This document shows positions 23,070 to 34,985 of a DNA stretch of 64,000 nt, piece by piece. Position numbers and translations under genes: made by a program. Within the stretch, counting starts at the first letter, position 1, and every line of letters starts with the position of its first letter. Origin of the DNA: Fallopia convolvulus. Its lineage: Eukaryota; Streptophyta; Magnoliopsida; Caryophyllales; Polygonaceae. The DNA lies in assembly GCA_964016875.1 (NCBI GenBank), contig OZ024724.1:5566501-5630500 (forward strand), given 5' to 3'. The notes beneath the pieces were generated by a model. It was given only the letters and a program-made list of their open reading frames with translations, had not been told where the DNA came from and made no database searches.

Positions 23070-24845
23070 TGTTGAAGGAAAGTCGATCCTTGTAGATCCA
23101 TGAGGATAATCAAGGCATGACGAGTAGATCCAATGAAGGATAGTCTCGTGGGTGTAGGCCACGAAGGCAATCACCATCGACCCTTATACATGTTAAGTAA
23201 TTCGACTTGGATATAAGACTACGAGTCATGGGATGAGATTCCGCTTTCCTTTAACGTATATTGCCCCTATTCCATGCCAAGGGTTGTGCAAGACCGTTGT
23301 GGGATAAAACGTAATTAAATGAACCAATGGAAGTGTTGGCAAGACACAACCATTGAAGACAAGCGTACCTTGTTCGAGTCCATCGATTCCTCTTCGATCT
23401 TCACTTCGATGAAATCGTCTTCCATGGATGATTGGGGCTCGTCCTTGACTTGAACATTCTGCCCACTCCATGTAACTTGAGGTTCCTTCCTTGAAGAAGA
23501 ACTTCGATCCATGCCACCACACGTCCACTTGAGTACACTCTTGTGTTTTCACTCAAATCCGACAAGAAACCCTAGATTCTTGTTCGATTTTCTCTTCCGA
23601 TTTCTTTGGGATCAAGTCTGGTTTGCTCATGTATTTTATGTCCAAAATGGCCATCATTTGCCCTTTAAATAGGCGTGAGAAACTGCCCAAAAACTGCCAT
23701 GGGTGGCGGTTACAAATCGGTTGCATACGTGTGTGGTTGAGAGTGAATTTAGGGAGTTGGTTACAACTTTCTTCCTCTCCACTTGTTACCATCAAATGGG
23801 CTCTATATTTATCCCCCCTTGGACTCCAAATCCCTTTTAATTTCAGCAAATAAAAGGCCCAACAAGAAGTCCAAAAATCCAATCCATTGGCCCATGTACA
23901 CGGCCCAAACGGCAAGGCCAACAGCCCATGCCATGCGCATGCATGTGCGGCCCATCAGCCCACAAGGCGCGCCCATCAGCCCCACCACCTAGCTAGCATA
24001 TCTAGGTACCAAGCTAGGTCACCTAGGAGTGTCACTACCCCTTTAGCTCCATGAGCTAGCTTATAGTGAGTTGAGATGGCGTGAGCTAGTGTGAGCTAGG
24101 TTGAGCTGAATTTCTAGCTAGTTGAGCTAACTTGAGCTAGTGTGAGCTACATTGAGCTTCCATGAGCTTCTCATAAAGTATGTACAATGAGTCTTGAGCT
24201 TGTCAAAGCTCCTAGAGTTCACTCTAAGCTAGTATGAAGTTTGCAAACTTCTTTCTAGCATATTTAACTATGTGCCAAGCTAATCTCAAGCTTTGGTTCT
24301 TGCTCAAAGCATCTACCAAGCTTAGAGAAGCTTCCTAATTCATTTTAGAACATGCACAAAGTTATAAGACTCAATGTATAAGCTCAAAACCATACCTTAG
24401 CTTCACAATTCATGCTTGACGCCTCGGACACGTGCCATAGGCGCGCCGAGAGCTCCACCACAGCCCCGCAACCGCGTCACTAGCTCCACCGTGCCATCGC
24501 ACCACCTAGGCGCGCCCTTGCAGCCTTGAGTTGAACCTCAAGTTCACTCCTAGGTGCGCCACACCCATTGCCGACCCTTGAACCTCAAACCGAAGTCCAA
24601 GCCGAACCTCGCACTCGCGCCGTTGCACCGTGCGACGCCTACGCCAAGGCACGCCTTTGCCATGCAACGGTGCACACGAGGTTCCTCGTCTCGATGGTGG
24701 TGTGCGATTTATCTATTGGATCTTATGATAACAACTAAACCATGGAAAGTCATATATGTCAATATATCAATTGACATTCCCAATATGACTCTAAACCTCA
24801 ACATGCTCTAATAGGGATTTGATGACTTGACACAAATCACCAACA
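23070..24845 (-). mobile_element. Long LTR of a minus-strand LTR retrotransposon with adjacent PPT
   Basis: Read on the minus strand it starts TGTTGGTGATTTG at 24845, directly after the polypurine tract AAATGGGGAGGAA (24846-24858), and ends CCTTCAACA at 23070. That makes it a 3' LTR of about 1.78 kb. A TATA-like GATAAATATAGAG lies at about 23801-23813. The interior 24000-24200 is crowded with GAGCTA/TAGCTC words. The open frames at 23226-23921 are inside the LTR and show no domain. The superfamily is not determined. Confidence 0.5.
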
Positions 24846-24858
24846 TTCCTCCCCATTT

Positions 24859-25842
24859 GAGCCATGTCATCAAGATTCGAAGTTTCATAAACAAACTCTA
24901 TGTATAAGTGTAAATGTCCGTAGACTTGAATTTACACCTTGTGATCATCACATTCATGCACTAAGATTTCGTGGTGCTCCTAAGGTTTGAACCACATCAA
25001 TCTGCCTAAGTACAAGTAGTAACTTTCACACATGAGTCTCTTACGCTTATCTTATCCTTTTGACGCTTTTGTAAACAAGGCTCTTACGTCCCATATCCTC
25101 TCACATATGTATTAGTTGAGTCATCCTTAGCATTTGTTCTTATCTCTTAGCATTTTATTAAAGCTTTTAGATTAGGTTAGGATGTTATTTAAGCAACTTT
25201 TCAGACAAGTAAAAAACGTTTAGAGGTTTAAACAAGTTGGCTTACTTTCTAAACGACCTTTAGCCCCAAATGTTCATGTGTTCGTGAAGTCAATATGTAC
25301 CTGAGAAGATTCAACTCTGTGGATGCAAATTTTTTAAAAAGAACGAAGAGAACTTGTGAAAAATTGGGAAAGTAAACAAACAAGTATCAACCGGTACCAT
25401 GAATCCCATAGTGTTTGTAGCTTTTTTTCTTAGCATGAATGAGCCATCGTTCATATAAAAAAATGTAAGGACATCAAAAACCAAAACTAATAATTTGCAT
25501 GATCATATTAGATTTGGTAGTACAACAATATTACATCATTAATCCGCTAATGATTCAACATTTCCTAATACAATCAAACACAAAAAAAAGAGCAAATCTT
25601 CTAAATAAAAGTAATATTAACACACCCTATAGCTAGATTACACATATTGTTCTAACTAATCAATTCAATAAATTCTGTCCTTGCACTATTTAATTACTAC
25701 ATATATGCACACAACATACAAATTTAATTAGATTTGCGTATACTCAATATAGACATATATAATTTTATATGAGCTTGGCCGGGTTATATAAAATTGATCG
25801 AAGGTACAAAAGCACTATACCATTAATTACCATGATCATCAA
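24859..25842. other. Non-coding: retroelement internal remnant, then NAC 3' flank
   Basis: The part next to the PPT (24859-25330) should be retrotransposon internal sequence but holds no recognisable ORF. The rest is AT-rich and contains the NAC 3' untranslated region near 25842 downward. Confidence 0.4.
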
Positions 25843-28800
25843 TTAATTAACCCCGTATATATGATCTCCCATTTCACATTGATGGTGAAGAAGATGACTA
25901 TGATGAGGTGCTCCATGCCCTAAGTTGTTGTTGTTGATCTCTTGAAAGCCCATTTCCCACAAGAGCCCATAATCATCCACACCATCATGATCATCATTCT
26001 TTAATAACTCATCATCATCCATCATGATCACATCATTGAAGGAGTAATTGCCGGTAGTATAGGGATTAACTCTCTCCTTGAGGATTTGCATCAAAGGGTT
26101 AGGGTTTACCAAGGTCGTCGGGTCCTGGGTTCGGGTATAGGTTTGGGATTGGGGATTCGGGTTCAGGTTGAACGGATTGGATCTTTGGTATCCGTAAGCC
26201 ATGGTGGGTCCATGAACATCCGGTGGAGGCGGCGAAGCTAGCATTGGAGGAGATGTGGTGGTGGAGGTGGTTGAAGAGGGGTCAAAGAAGTGAGGATTAA
26301 TGTGGCTCTCCCCTTTGGTTTTGTAAAAGACTCTACATAGAACCCAATCTTCCTGCAAAATCATATGGAGAATATTCCAATTTGGCAATCAATGATTATA
26401 CAAGAAAAAAAGTTTATACAATCATTTGGGTTATGAAAAAAATACTGGCTAGTTTTATATATGTCTATAATTAATTGGATAAGCTATATTCTGATTTCTA
26501 ATAACTACCCTAAATTTATTTTTCTATGATTTGCAGAAAAGGATCCTTAATCATATTTTTTTAGTAATTAATTAACCACCCTAATTACATTGTGTGATAT
26601 TTTGTTGAATTTGCATACATGACTCTTTTGATTGTAGGGCTAATTATTAGAGAGATGCGATCGATGATCGAAGTAGTTAAATTCTAACCCAATGTTATCA
26701 AGGGTGATTTTCTGAAAACATAAAAATAGAGTATGATTGAGTGAACAAGGGAAATTAACTGTGGTTATATGTTGTTTAGCCTAAGTTGTTTTAATTATAA
26801 ATCGTATGTTATACATATGCATACATGTAGAATTTCTGAAGTGAATTCATTAATAAAAATTTTATTTCCACCAAATTTTAAACATCAATTAATAATCATC
26901 ATCGAATTATCTAGTGAATATCGTATACTAAATAAATAAATATAGGTTAAGTATGTTGTTTTAAAGGATAAATCCTAACAAAATTAAAAACTTTAAATAG
27001 ATATAAAACATTATAAAAACATTCTAAATAAGTAATTTTAATATATATTGTAGGTTATAAAAATAAATAAAAAAATGTATACCTTAGGTGGCGTATGAGG
27101 AGCTTCCAAACGAAACTCATGCATGATCCAACCCGTTTTGAACCCGTTAGGCGCTCGATTCTTGTAAAAGACCAGTGTCTTCCTCATTCCCACATCTTGT
27201 CGAGTATTCGGGTCAAGTATGACCCGATCCTTACCCGTAGCCTTCCAATATCCACTTGCCGTGGCCCGATTCGTCCTGAACCCCGTTGCATATTTCCGGT
27301 CTCGAAAGCTGAAGAAGTACCACTCGCTCCCGTTCAGTTTCGCCACATCTACACTTATTTTTAAAACCAAAAATCAAAATTAATGAATCAAGTAAAATCA
27401 AAATTAGAATTAATGATCGATTTTTTTTAAAAGCAAGCAATCAAGTAAATAAAAGCGTATACGTACGTCTTACAGCTGCATATATTCCATACATAGAAAT
27501 ACCCATCAATGATTGGGCATCTTATTGTTGTTGTTATATTGTGGCTTGTTCTATAAGTTTATTTAATTCTCATTATGTCTCATCACTTTTATTCACTATA
27601 GCCTTGTTTTTTTTCAATTATATATAGTGTAACATTTCAAATATATATTCTATTATACACACCAATTTTATGTGTAAAAATCTTGTTTTTTTCTTGTAAC
27701 TTTAGTATATGTTGTATTTAATAATTAAATTAGTTGAAGTCCCGTGATATTCACGGGATAATTTTACTAAAAAATTATACAATTCTAAAATATTAATCTG
27801 AAATACTAAAAATATTTATATAATATCATAATAAATTATGCAATAGACAAATGCATAAGAAGATAAAGAAAATCTAATTTTGTAATTTAAATTAATTAAA
27901 ATTCGAATTTTTTTTGACATTTACATTTTACATATAATCTTAGTCATCAACATAAAATTATATCTTTTTCCCAAAATAAAAATATATCAACATAACAAAA
28001 TTTATTATTTAAAATTATATCATTATATAGATATAAATTTTATACTTGGAGCTCAAGCCTTGTTAAAAGATAAAAAAAAATATATTAAAACCCTAAATCT
28101 TGTTAAGAGATAAAAAAATATTAAATTAATATGGAAAACATCATCTCATAGGAATTTATGTATATAGAAATTATATAAATATGTTATCTATTGTAGTAAA
28201 CTAATTCATAATCCATTGATAAAAAATTATATACATAAAAATTATATAAACATGTTATCTATTTAGTATATATATATATAGAAAGAATATTATAAGCTAT
28301 AATAAAATTTATTAAAATATAATTTTACATTAATTTATTCAAAAATGCCACATGGCGCAAATTTTACAACGGACTTGGGTTCTGCTTTATAATGTATTCG
28401 TTTCAATTCTCATGGAGAGGACTTAGAAAATTTAAAAAATATGATGAAATATTTAAGAAGCAAACACACTTTACGCGTTAATAATTAATCTAGCTTGATC
28501 ATGTTGTTTGAAATTTTTTCTTGCGTAAAGAAGCGATAGGGTTTAGAAAGTTTGGAGGATAAGAAACCCTAGCTAGGTCGACTGATGTTGACGTGAATGA
28601 CTCTTCTTTGGCAATTCTCCATACATATATAGTAACCAGGGGCGGTCAATTATAGTTTAGGGCCCTGGTTTAAAACTAATAAAGACCCTAATTAAGAGCA
28701 AATATTCAATTAAAAAAAGGCATACTCCTATGGGCCACCCCTACATAATAGTATATATGTAAAAAGGGCCGTAAAAAGGACTAATTCCTCAGCATTTTAT

Positions 28801-29954
28801 TAGGAGGTACAGTAATATTTTTTTTAGTTACTGATATTATACATGAACTTTTCAAAAAATTGGACCTTCTAACATTTGGGGGCCCTGTGCAGGTGCACAG
28901 GTTGCACCTGCTATGGGCCGCCCCTGATAGTAACTTCCCCACCAAGTAAAAAACAAAACAACAATTAATCAATTCTCACTAATCACTAGTCCACTACCAT
29001 ATGATAAATTGATTGAGATTCCGAGTACCATTCTACTAGAAGACGGATGCTTAATTATGGCAATCAATCATAATTAGCAAGTTATCATCGTAAGAGCCTT
29101 ACAAAAAAACCTATACCTTGAAGTAGCATTTCAAATTTTATAAGCAAACTTAATTGTATTTGTTTACTCCATACCAAAAAAAGAGATTAGATATATATTT
29201 AATTAAATCATATAGGGACAAAAACATTTATTCACCTAATAAAATAGAAAGAAAAAAAATTAATGTATCTTTTTTTTGGTCGAAGGAGAGACGGTACTCT
29301 CCGGCCCCTCAAGGGGGCGTTTTATTTAATTCTGATTAATGAAAAAATTAATGTATCTGGATCTAACTATTAAGCACCTAATTAATTTCAATTCTCTGAG
29401 AAAGTGAGTGAAAGGTGAACCACAACTACATTCATAAGAAGACAAGAAGAATAAGAATCAAGAAATTTAGCTCCCCATAAATAAATAAATAAAAACTTAG
29501 GATCTTTGCATGTGACACAGCTATTATAAAATTCATGCAAGTAAGAAAGCATTAGATACATAAATCAACGAAAAGTGAAAGGAATATATGAAAAGATGCA
29601 AGAAAAAAATGGATGAAGAATGATTGCACATGATATATTTACCATTTCCAATTCAAAGAGACACCAATTAATCCTTTGAAAATTAAATATATTTACCATT
29701 TCTAAGAAATTAAATAGTGTTATATTAAACTAATTAACCATGATAACAAGAAGATGAAGGAAGAAGAGTATTACAGAAGACTAACCGGGAAGTTGCCAAG
29801 GCTCACAAGTATGCAAGTCGATTTCGATTAAAGTTCCCTTGAGGGCCTCTTCGTTCGCGATCTTCTTGTGAAGATAATGACACACCAATTCCTCGTCGCT
29901 CGGGTAGAACCGGAACCCTGGAGGAAGTGTTTCTCCTATGTCCTTCAACCCCAT
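25843..29954 (-). CDS. NAC-domain transcription factor (NAC21/22-like), three exons, 314 aa
   Basis: Exons (minus strand): 29954-29786, 27348-27083, 26352-25843, all with GT-AG introns and phases that join cleanly. The N-terminal NAC domain (residues about 9-155) binds DNA and dimerises. Visible are LPPGFRFYPSDEELVCHYL, the join CEPWQLP|DVAKLNG across intron 1, YFFSFRDRKYATGFRTNRAT, YWKATGKDR (residues 90-98), GMRKTLVFYKNRAP, GWIMHEFRLEAP, and EDWVLCRVFYK at the start of exon 3. The exon structure (splits in subdomain B and before EDWVLCRVF) is the usual NAC one. The C-terminal activation region is Pro/Asn/Asp-rich with His clusters. I see no miR164 target in exon 3, unlike CUC2/NAC1. The N-terminus MGLKDIGETLPPG suggests the group annotated as NAC21/22-like. 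The nuclear role is inferred; the precise function is not known. Confidence 0.93.
27730..28400 (-). mobile_element. Helitron in NAC intron 1 (3' end clear, 5' end approximate)
   Basis: On the minus strand the 3' end shows a hairpin CCCGTGAATATCACGGG (27741-27757), then seven bases later CTAA followed by T at 27730, which is the Helitron CTRR terminus. Sequence near 28350-28370 (CCACATGGCGCAA) resembles the 5' parts of the Helitrons ending at 43626 and 49833. The 5' TC end has decayed. Confidence 0.5.
28637..28926. mobile_element. hAT-type MITE, 290 bp, in NAC intron 1
   Basis: It starts CAGGGGCGGTC and ends GGCCGCCCCTG (inverted repeats), flanked by an exact 8-bp duplication ATAGTAAC (28629-28636 and 28927-28934). 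It is non-coding. Confidence 0.92.
29263..29345 (-). mobile_element. LINE 3' tail fragment in NAC intron 1
   Basis: The complement matches the 3' end of the LINE at 14290-14360: CATTAAT...AATAAAACGCC, CCTTGAGGGGCCGGAGAGTA and an A-rich tail. Only about 80 bp is left. Confidence 0.75.
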
Positions 29955-30155
29955 CTTCTTTGTAGCTTAGTAACCAAGATTGAATATCGATGAGTTGAAG
30001 AAGAAGAAGCTTAATTATATGATATTATTATAAGGTACAATAATATATGAGGAATATTGGGTACTTTGAAGAAGATCAAGTAATATTTATTATAGCATAA
30101 GAAATTAGTAGAGTTGGAAGATTGGTTTTGGGATGGGGGATATGGAGGGTATCAA

Positions 30156-30161
30156 TTTATA
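30156..30161 (-). promoter_or_regulatory. Candidate TATA box of the NAC gene
   Basis: The minus strand reads CTTTATAAATTG here, about 200 bp upstream of the NAC start codon. It is a plausible core promoter, but no transcript evidence is available. Confidence 0.4.
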
Positions 30162-30775
30162 AAGAAAGGAGAGGAAGGATGTGTGTCAAATTGAATTGGG
30201 CCCCTAAATGTTGAAATTTTTGTTCACTTTCTAAAGGTGCTTTGCAGCTTAAATGACAGAATGCTTGTGTGTGGGTATTTAATATATCATATATGTGTGT
30301 GGGAACTTCCGGGAAAAAAAGCCCAACTCACAAAAAATTATCATTCATCTTCAACCTGGTGAATAGAAGAATTAAGGAGAGTGGCCCACATAGGAGTAAT
30401 TACTAATCAGCCACATATATGAACAACCTTCCAAAGGAATTTATTATTTTACCAAAAAAAAATGGAATTTATTTTGAGAATTAATGGATGTTTTTCAAAC
30501 ACTTATCTTTACATCGGCTCGATCGCTTAGGCCTTGTTTAACTGGAGTTAAAAGTTATTTTGAGATGAAATGTGATTTTATTTGTCTTAAAAAGCGTAAA
30601 AAATAGAGAGAGTTACACGTATTTTAAGAAGTTTACAATGTAGTTTTATGAATAAAAGTACTTTTAAGATCAAAGTGAAATAAAGAGGGGTAAGATCAAA
30701 GTGAAACAAAGTGTCACTCGCATCCGAACGGGGGACTGTGTAAACCATTGAAAGAGTAGATCTTCTCATTCACAA

Positions 30776-30966
30776 GTGACTTCATACTGTCAAAAGGATT
30801 TGAGCTTAAATCTCTTAACATGGAACCTAGCACCACCACATCGGGTGCGTCCAGACTCCAGATGGAGAGTACCCCTTTCGGTCTATCGGACGTACCCCTT
30901 TCCCTTGGGCAGGGGTACCCCCATCTTAACCTCCAGATTCCGCTGTAGCGGAACCTCAGTGGGTCA

Positions 30967-30998
<32 letters not shown>

Positions 30999-30999
30999 A
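30776..30999 (+). repeat. RTE-type LINE/SINE 3' tail with (ATG)n end, copy 1
   Basis: The repeat carries CCCTTGGGCAGGGGTACCCC, AGATTCCGCTGTAGCGGAAC and CAGTGGGTCAATG, then about ten ATG/GAT units (30967-30998). Related copies are at 31020-31205, at 60489-60655 (inside PMT intron 6) and inverted at 51541-51630. A conserved 3' end with a trinucleotide tail is typical of plant RTE elements and the SINEs that share their tails. The 5' edge is uncertain. Confidence 0.65.
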
Positions 31000-31019
31000 G
31001 TGCATTTGAGATGGATTTA

Positions 31020-31205
31020 GCCCATATATCAATTTTAATTTGGTGCATTAATCAAATTAAATTTAGTTATTATTGGCACAGAGCTGATTTCAGTTTTCCT
31101 TTGATCTATCAGGTGCATCCTCCTAACATGTTCAGGTAATGGGTGCCCTTATCTTGGTCCCTCAAATCTCCCTTGAGCGGGACTTTATTAGACGATGATG
31201 ATATT
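31020..31205 (+). repeat. RTE-type 3' tail, copy 2
   Basis: The block starts CCATATATCAATTTTAATTT and includes TTAGTTATTATTGGCAC, which is found again at 60495-60545. It ends in GACGATGATGATAT. It is more diverged than copy 1 in its last 70 bp. Confidence 0.6.
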
Positions 31206-31671
31206 GTGTGTTCGTGGATTATATTTTCACCAGATCTGGACTATATTTGAAAAAAAAATGTCATTGTAAAGAAATCAAATAAACTTGTTTAAATTAAACT
31301 GTTTTTAATTAAAATATGAACAAATTTATTGTTAAATTATTATTTTTAAATATGAGTCTTCTTCAACTATCTTTATTGAATCTTAAAACTTTTTAGAAAA
31401 ATTTCCAAACTCTCTTCTGAAAATCTAGGACTTCACTACTGGAACTTACTATTATGCAAGAGATCAATGTCAAAGTTTCTTAATGTAATGAAATCAATAG
31501 CTTTATTTCCTTATTTGATGCAATGGAAAATATAATTGGCCCTAAAATATGTCAAAAAAAACGACTAACATCATCTAAAACCACATGAATCTCCCAAAAA
31601 TTTTCCCAAAGTGTTATTAATAAGACTTTGGCCTTATTGGACCAAAAGAAATAAGACTTTGGCCTTAAAAT

Positions 31672-31866
31672 TAGGGCTGGGCAAATTCCGGTCCGGACCG
31701 AACCGACTGGACCGAATCGATCTAGACCGGACCGATGTTATAAAGGTATGGTCCTCGGTCCGACTAGACCGGGACCAAGATCAGAAATTCCGGTCCAATC
31801 CTCGATCCAAACACTTAAGAAACTCGGTCTTGGTCCGGTCTGATTTTGGACTAATGTCCACTCCTA
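31672..31866. mobile_element. hAT-type MITE, 195 bp, rich in GGTCCGG/CCGGACC
   Basis: It starts TAGGGCTGGGC and ends GTCCACTCCTA (imperfect inverted repeats), flanked by an exact 8-bp duplication CTTAAAAT (31664-31671 and 31867-31874). Confidence 0.88.
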
Positions 31867-32635
31867 CTTAAAATATGTCAAAAAAACGACTAACATCACT
31901 GGTGTACTTGTAGGTTAATTTGGTACGCGTTTTTGTTAACTTGAAGAAACCGTATTCTTCAAAAAAAGAAAAAGGAAAAAAAGGAAAAAAAGAGTATAGC
32001 CCATAAAAGTCTAAGGATTTTGCTCAATGAGATGCTTTGGAGAGTACCATCGAGTGAGTGATTGGAAGATACGTAGGAAAGTTCTTACAAAAAAAAGTAC
32101 TAGTACATGTTACCAAATGTCACCCGAAAATACATCTAACTAATACGAGTCTAAGGATTTTGCCAACTTTGACACCTTTTAACATAACTATGGATGTGAA
32201 ATTTTCAAAGGGATCTGAGTTTGTCATCCCTATCTGTAAATTGAAGAATAAATCTAATTTGAGTGGGAAATTCAATCGAGATTGATTCTCTTATTTTTAC
32301 TATCCCTTGATTTGATGATCGAGTTTCGAAGAAATTGGAGAATATTTGAGATCAATTAATGGGCCACCTTACAGTGCATTGGCTGGGCCCCATTTGCCAA
32401 TAACTGTCCTTACAGGCCCACCAGCCCATCAATATGACCTAAACATTATCCAAGTATTTCCTGTTGGCTTTCATTTTTATTTTTTTATAAATATTTCAGG
32501 AAAATATATTATATATACAGGCCAGAAACTGACAGGTGGCAAGGAATGGAAAGCAATGACAATATTCTGCATATTTGTCACAATAAGTTCCTTGTCCCTT
32601 TGTTTTTCTTAATAATAACAATAGTAAATAGAGCT

Positions 32636-33610
32636 GTCAATCACCCACATATGACCGACCCATCCGTTTCACCCGATCGAAAAAAATGAGCGAAAATCCA
32701 AACAAAACGGGTGACGGGTGAAACAGATTATGAATCGGATACGAGTAAATGTTTATCACCCATTTCACCCGACTCATCACCCATTTTACCCAAACCACCC
32801 ATATAACAAGTTTAAGTCATTAATTTTCAATATGTGTGTGGGCTTACTAGGCTTTTTAACCACCCTCAACAATTTTATAATTTAAGCCTCAGATAATTAA
32901 GCACATTTGTTTGCCTCCGTATCCCATTCACCAAAGATCTAACCATAGTATATATTGTCATATTGAATTACCTCCCTCCTCAGACCCCTCTCTGCTCAGT
33001 CCTCGCGGCCTCTCCTTTGAAATCACCACTCACCCGCCACTATATCCCACTCACCAAAGATCTAACCCTAGTATATATTGGTACTCTTTTACCATTTTAC
33101 CAAGTTGGATCTACCCCATAGTTGAGAGTGGGAAAATTGTATTGGATTTATGGGTGAACATGTCCAGTGGCGTAGCCAGGAATTTATGCCAGTGGGGGCT
33201 AAATTCCGTTGATAATTTTTTTTGGCTATAGAATCATTTCTGGCGAAATCAGAAAATTTTTTTTGTATTTTTTTAATAATATATATAAAAAAATTGTATT
33301 TTTCTGTATATAAAAAAAATTATATAGAAAATTTTGTATTTTTATGTATAAAAAATCATTTTAATATATTTTATATGTATAAAAAAAATTAATCTTCTAT
33401 TTTTTGACCAAATAAATAAATTTTTATCAAATAATCTAAATTTTTTACTATATTTAAAAAAAATTGAAAATCCCAGTGGGGGCTGTAGCCCCCACCGGAC
33501 ATAAGCTCCCTCCGCCCCTGAACATGTCCCCAATAACCCGCGGGTGACGGGTATAATATTTCACGGGTGATGGATAGATCGAGTGGGACATATGTACTTG
33601 CAAGTCAGAT
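32636..33610. repeat. GGGTGA/TCACCC-rich repeat split by a MITE
   Basis: Both sides of the MITE at 33165 carry many TCACCC or GGGTGA words (32650-32800 and 33538-33580). A 38-bp phrase with CACCAAAGATCTAACC is duplicated at 32920-32957 and 33043-33081. It is probably another non-autonomous DNA element, but its ends were not found. No gene is seen. Confidence 0.45.
33165..33520. mobile_element. hAT-type MITE, 356 bp
   Basis: It starts CAGTGGCGTAGCCAGG and ends CTCCCTCCGCCCCTG (imperfect inverted repeats), flanked by an exact 8-bp duplication AACATGTC (33157-33164 and 33521-33528). It is inserted within the GGGTGA-rich repeat, so it is the younger of the two. Confidence 0.92.
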
Positions 33611-33899
33611 GGTGGAAGTGTTCCACCCACCCAAAACCTAATCCATTTTATTACATAATATACATATCAGTTACTTGTGAAATTTCTTAAAAATTATAAG
33701 AAAAAAGAAGATGATTGTGTACACCAATGAGATTAAATAATGTATAATCTATTTTTTGTAATATGTCTTTTTTTGGTGGAATTTTTTGTAATATGTCTTA
33801 CTACTTCGTGATCAGCTGATTGGTTTTTAAATCAACTACATAACACTTTTGTTTATAAATAAACCAATTAAAAATCAAATCTAATCAATTAAAAGACAA

Positions 33900-34200
33900 A
33901 AGAGGATGTGAAACCGGTTTGTACAACGATAATTTTAAGGCTTTTTGCCTTTTTGTGTCCACTTCCACGAAAAGATAATTAGAGAACCTAATGAATGCTT
34001 TGGCACTATTTTATGTAGGACTTACGACGGGCTTGCAATGTTTGATAATAGTTCCTATTGGATTTTTACGGACTGGGTCGTGAAATATAGTGGTACTTTT
34101 GTTCGAAAATACTTATTATTTTATGAATTAATAAAGTATTAAATAATTACTTTAATATCTTTCTAGTTTGTTTATTTTTATGAGAAGAATTATAATTATA
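33900..34200 (+). repeat. Dispersed AT-rich repeat, related copies at 34590-34655 and 35690-35950
   Basis: Phrases such as GATGTGAAACCGGTTTGTAC (also at 34594) and TTTGGCACTATTTTATGT (also at 35692) show that this 300-bp segment is part of a repeat with two partial copies within 2 kb. The copies are diverged and have no coding content. The class is unknown. Confidence 0.55.
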
Positions 34201-34713
34201 ATTTAAAATAGTGGTTAAAAAAATTATTAAACGACACTTGTCATTTTTTGATTGGACCACACCACTCTTTTTATCAAAACTAATTTTCGACAAAATAACC
34301 ATTATTTTTAAATAAATTTTTTTATTTTTGGATATGAAAAATAAGAAGATTATTAAGATATTTTTTACTATATATTATACAAATATTAGGATATTTATTT
34401 TATTTTTAGATAAAATGCATATGCTAGATTTAGATATTATGCTCATATTTTTCTAAATATGTATAGTTGTTAAAAATATCTCTACCTATATCAATTTAAT
34501 CAAAATTTTAAAATATATAAATAAATAATTCTATAATTCTTTAAAGCCCCGTATAAGAAACGAGAACTAAGACTAATAAAAGACTAAAAAGAGGATGTGA
34601 AACCGGTTTGTACAACCGTAATTTTAAGGCTTTTGTGTCCACTTCCACGAAGTGTTGGAACATTATTGAAAATCACGTTCTAAAAATACTACAAGCATTA
34701 TTGAAAACTAATA

Positions 34714-34983
34714 CTCTCTCCGATTTAAAATAAGTGTCGTTTTAGTTTTCGATACAAGATTTAAGAAAAACATTAACTAAACTCAAAAATATAATTTTTT
34801 TATAAATTTTACAACTCATCACCTTTTTCAACTAATGAATGAATAACATTAATCAATAAAAACATATTTCAATAACAATTCTCATAACTCATCCCTAATC
34901 AATTGCCTAGAAAACCTAAAACGACACATAAACTGGATCAAACTTAAGGTGCTAAAACGACACTTAATTTGAATCGGAGGGAG
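34714..34983. mobile_element. Stowaway (Tc1/Mariner) MITE, 270 bp
   Basis: It starts CTCTCTCCGATTTAAAATAA and its complement end is CTCCCTCCGATTCAAATTAA, giving inverted repeats of about 32 bp that both include AAGTGTCGTTTTAG. It is flanked by TA on each side (34712-34713 and 34984-34985). The CTCCCTCCG terminus is the plant Stowaway signature. Confidence 0.9.
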
Positions 34984-34985
34984 TA

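Noticed and set aside
23226..23921. Open frames of 108-122 aa on the minus strand
   Set aside because: They lie inside a probable LTR and have no recognisable domain.
27038..27370. Separate 110-aa NAC-like gene
   Set aside because: It is NAC exon 2 with intron sequence at both ends; splice sites join it to exons 1 and 3.
30540..30740. Possible MITE beginning GGCCTTGTTTAACTGG
   Set aside because: The end CCGAACGGGG gives only a weak inverted match and no target duplication could be read.
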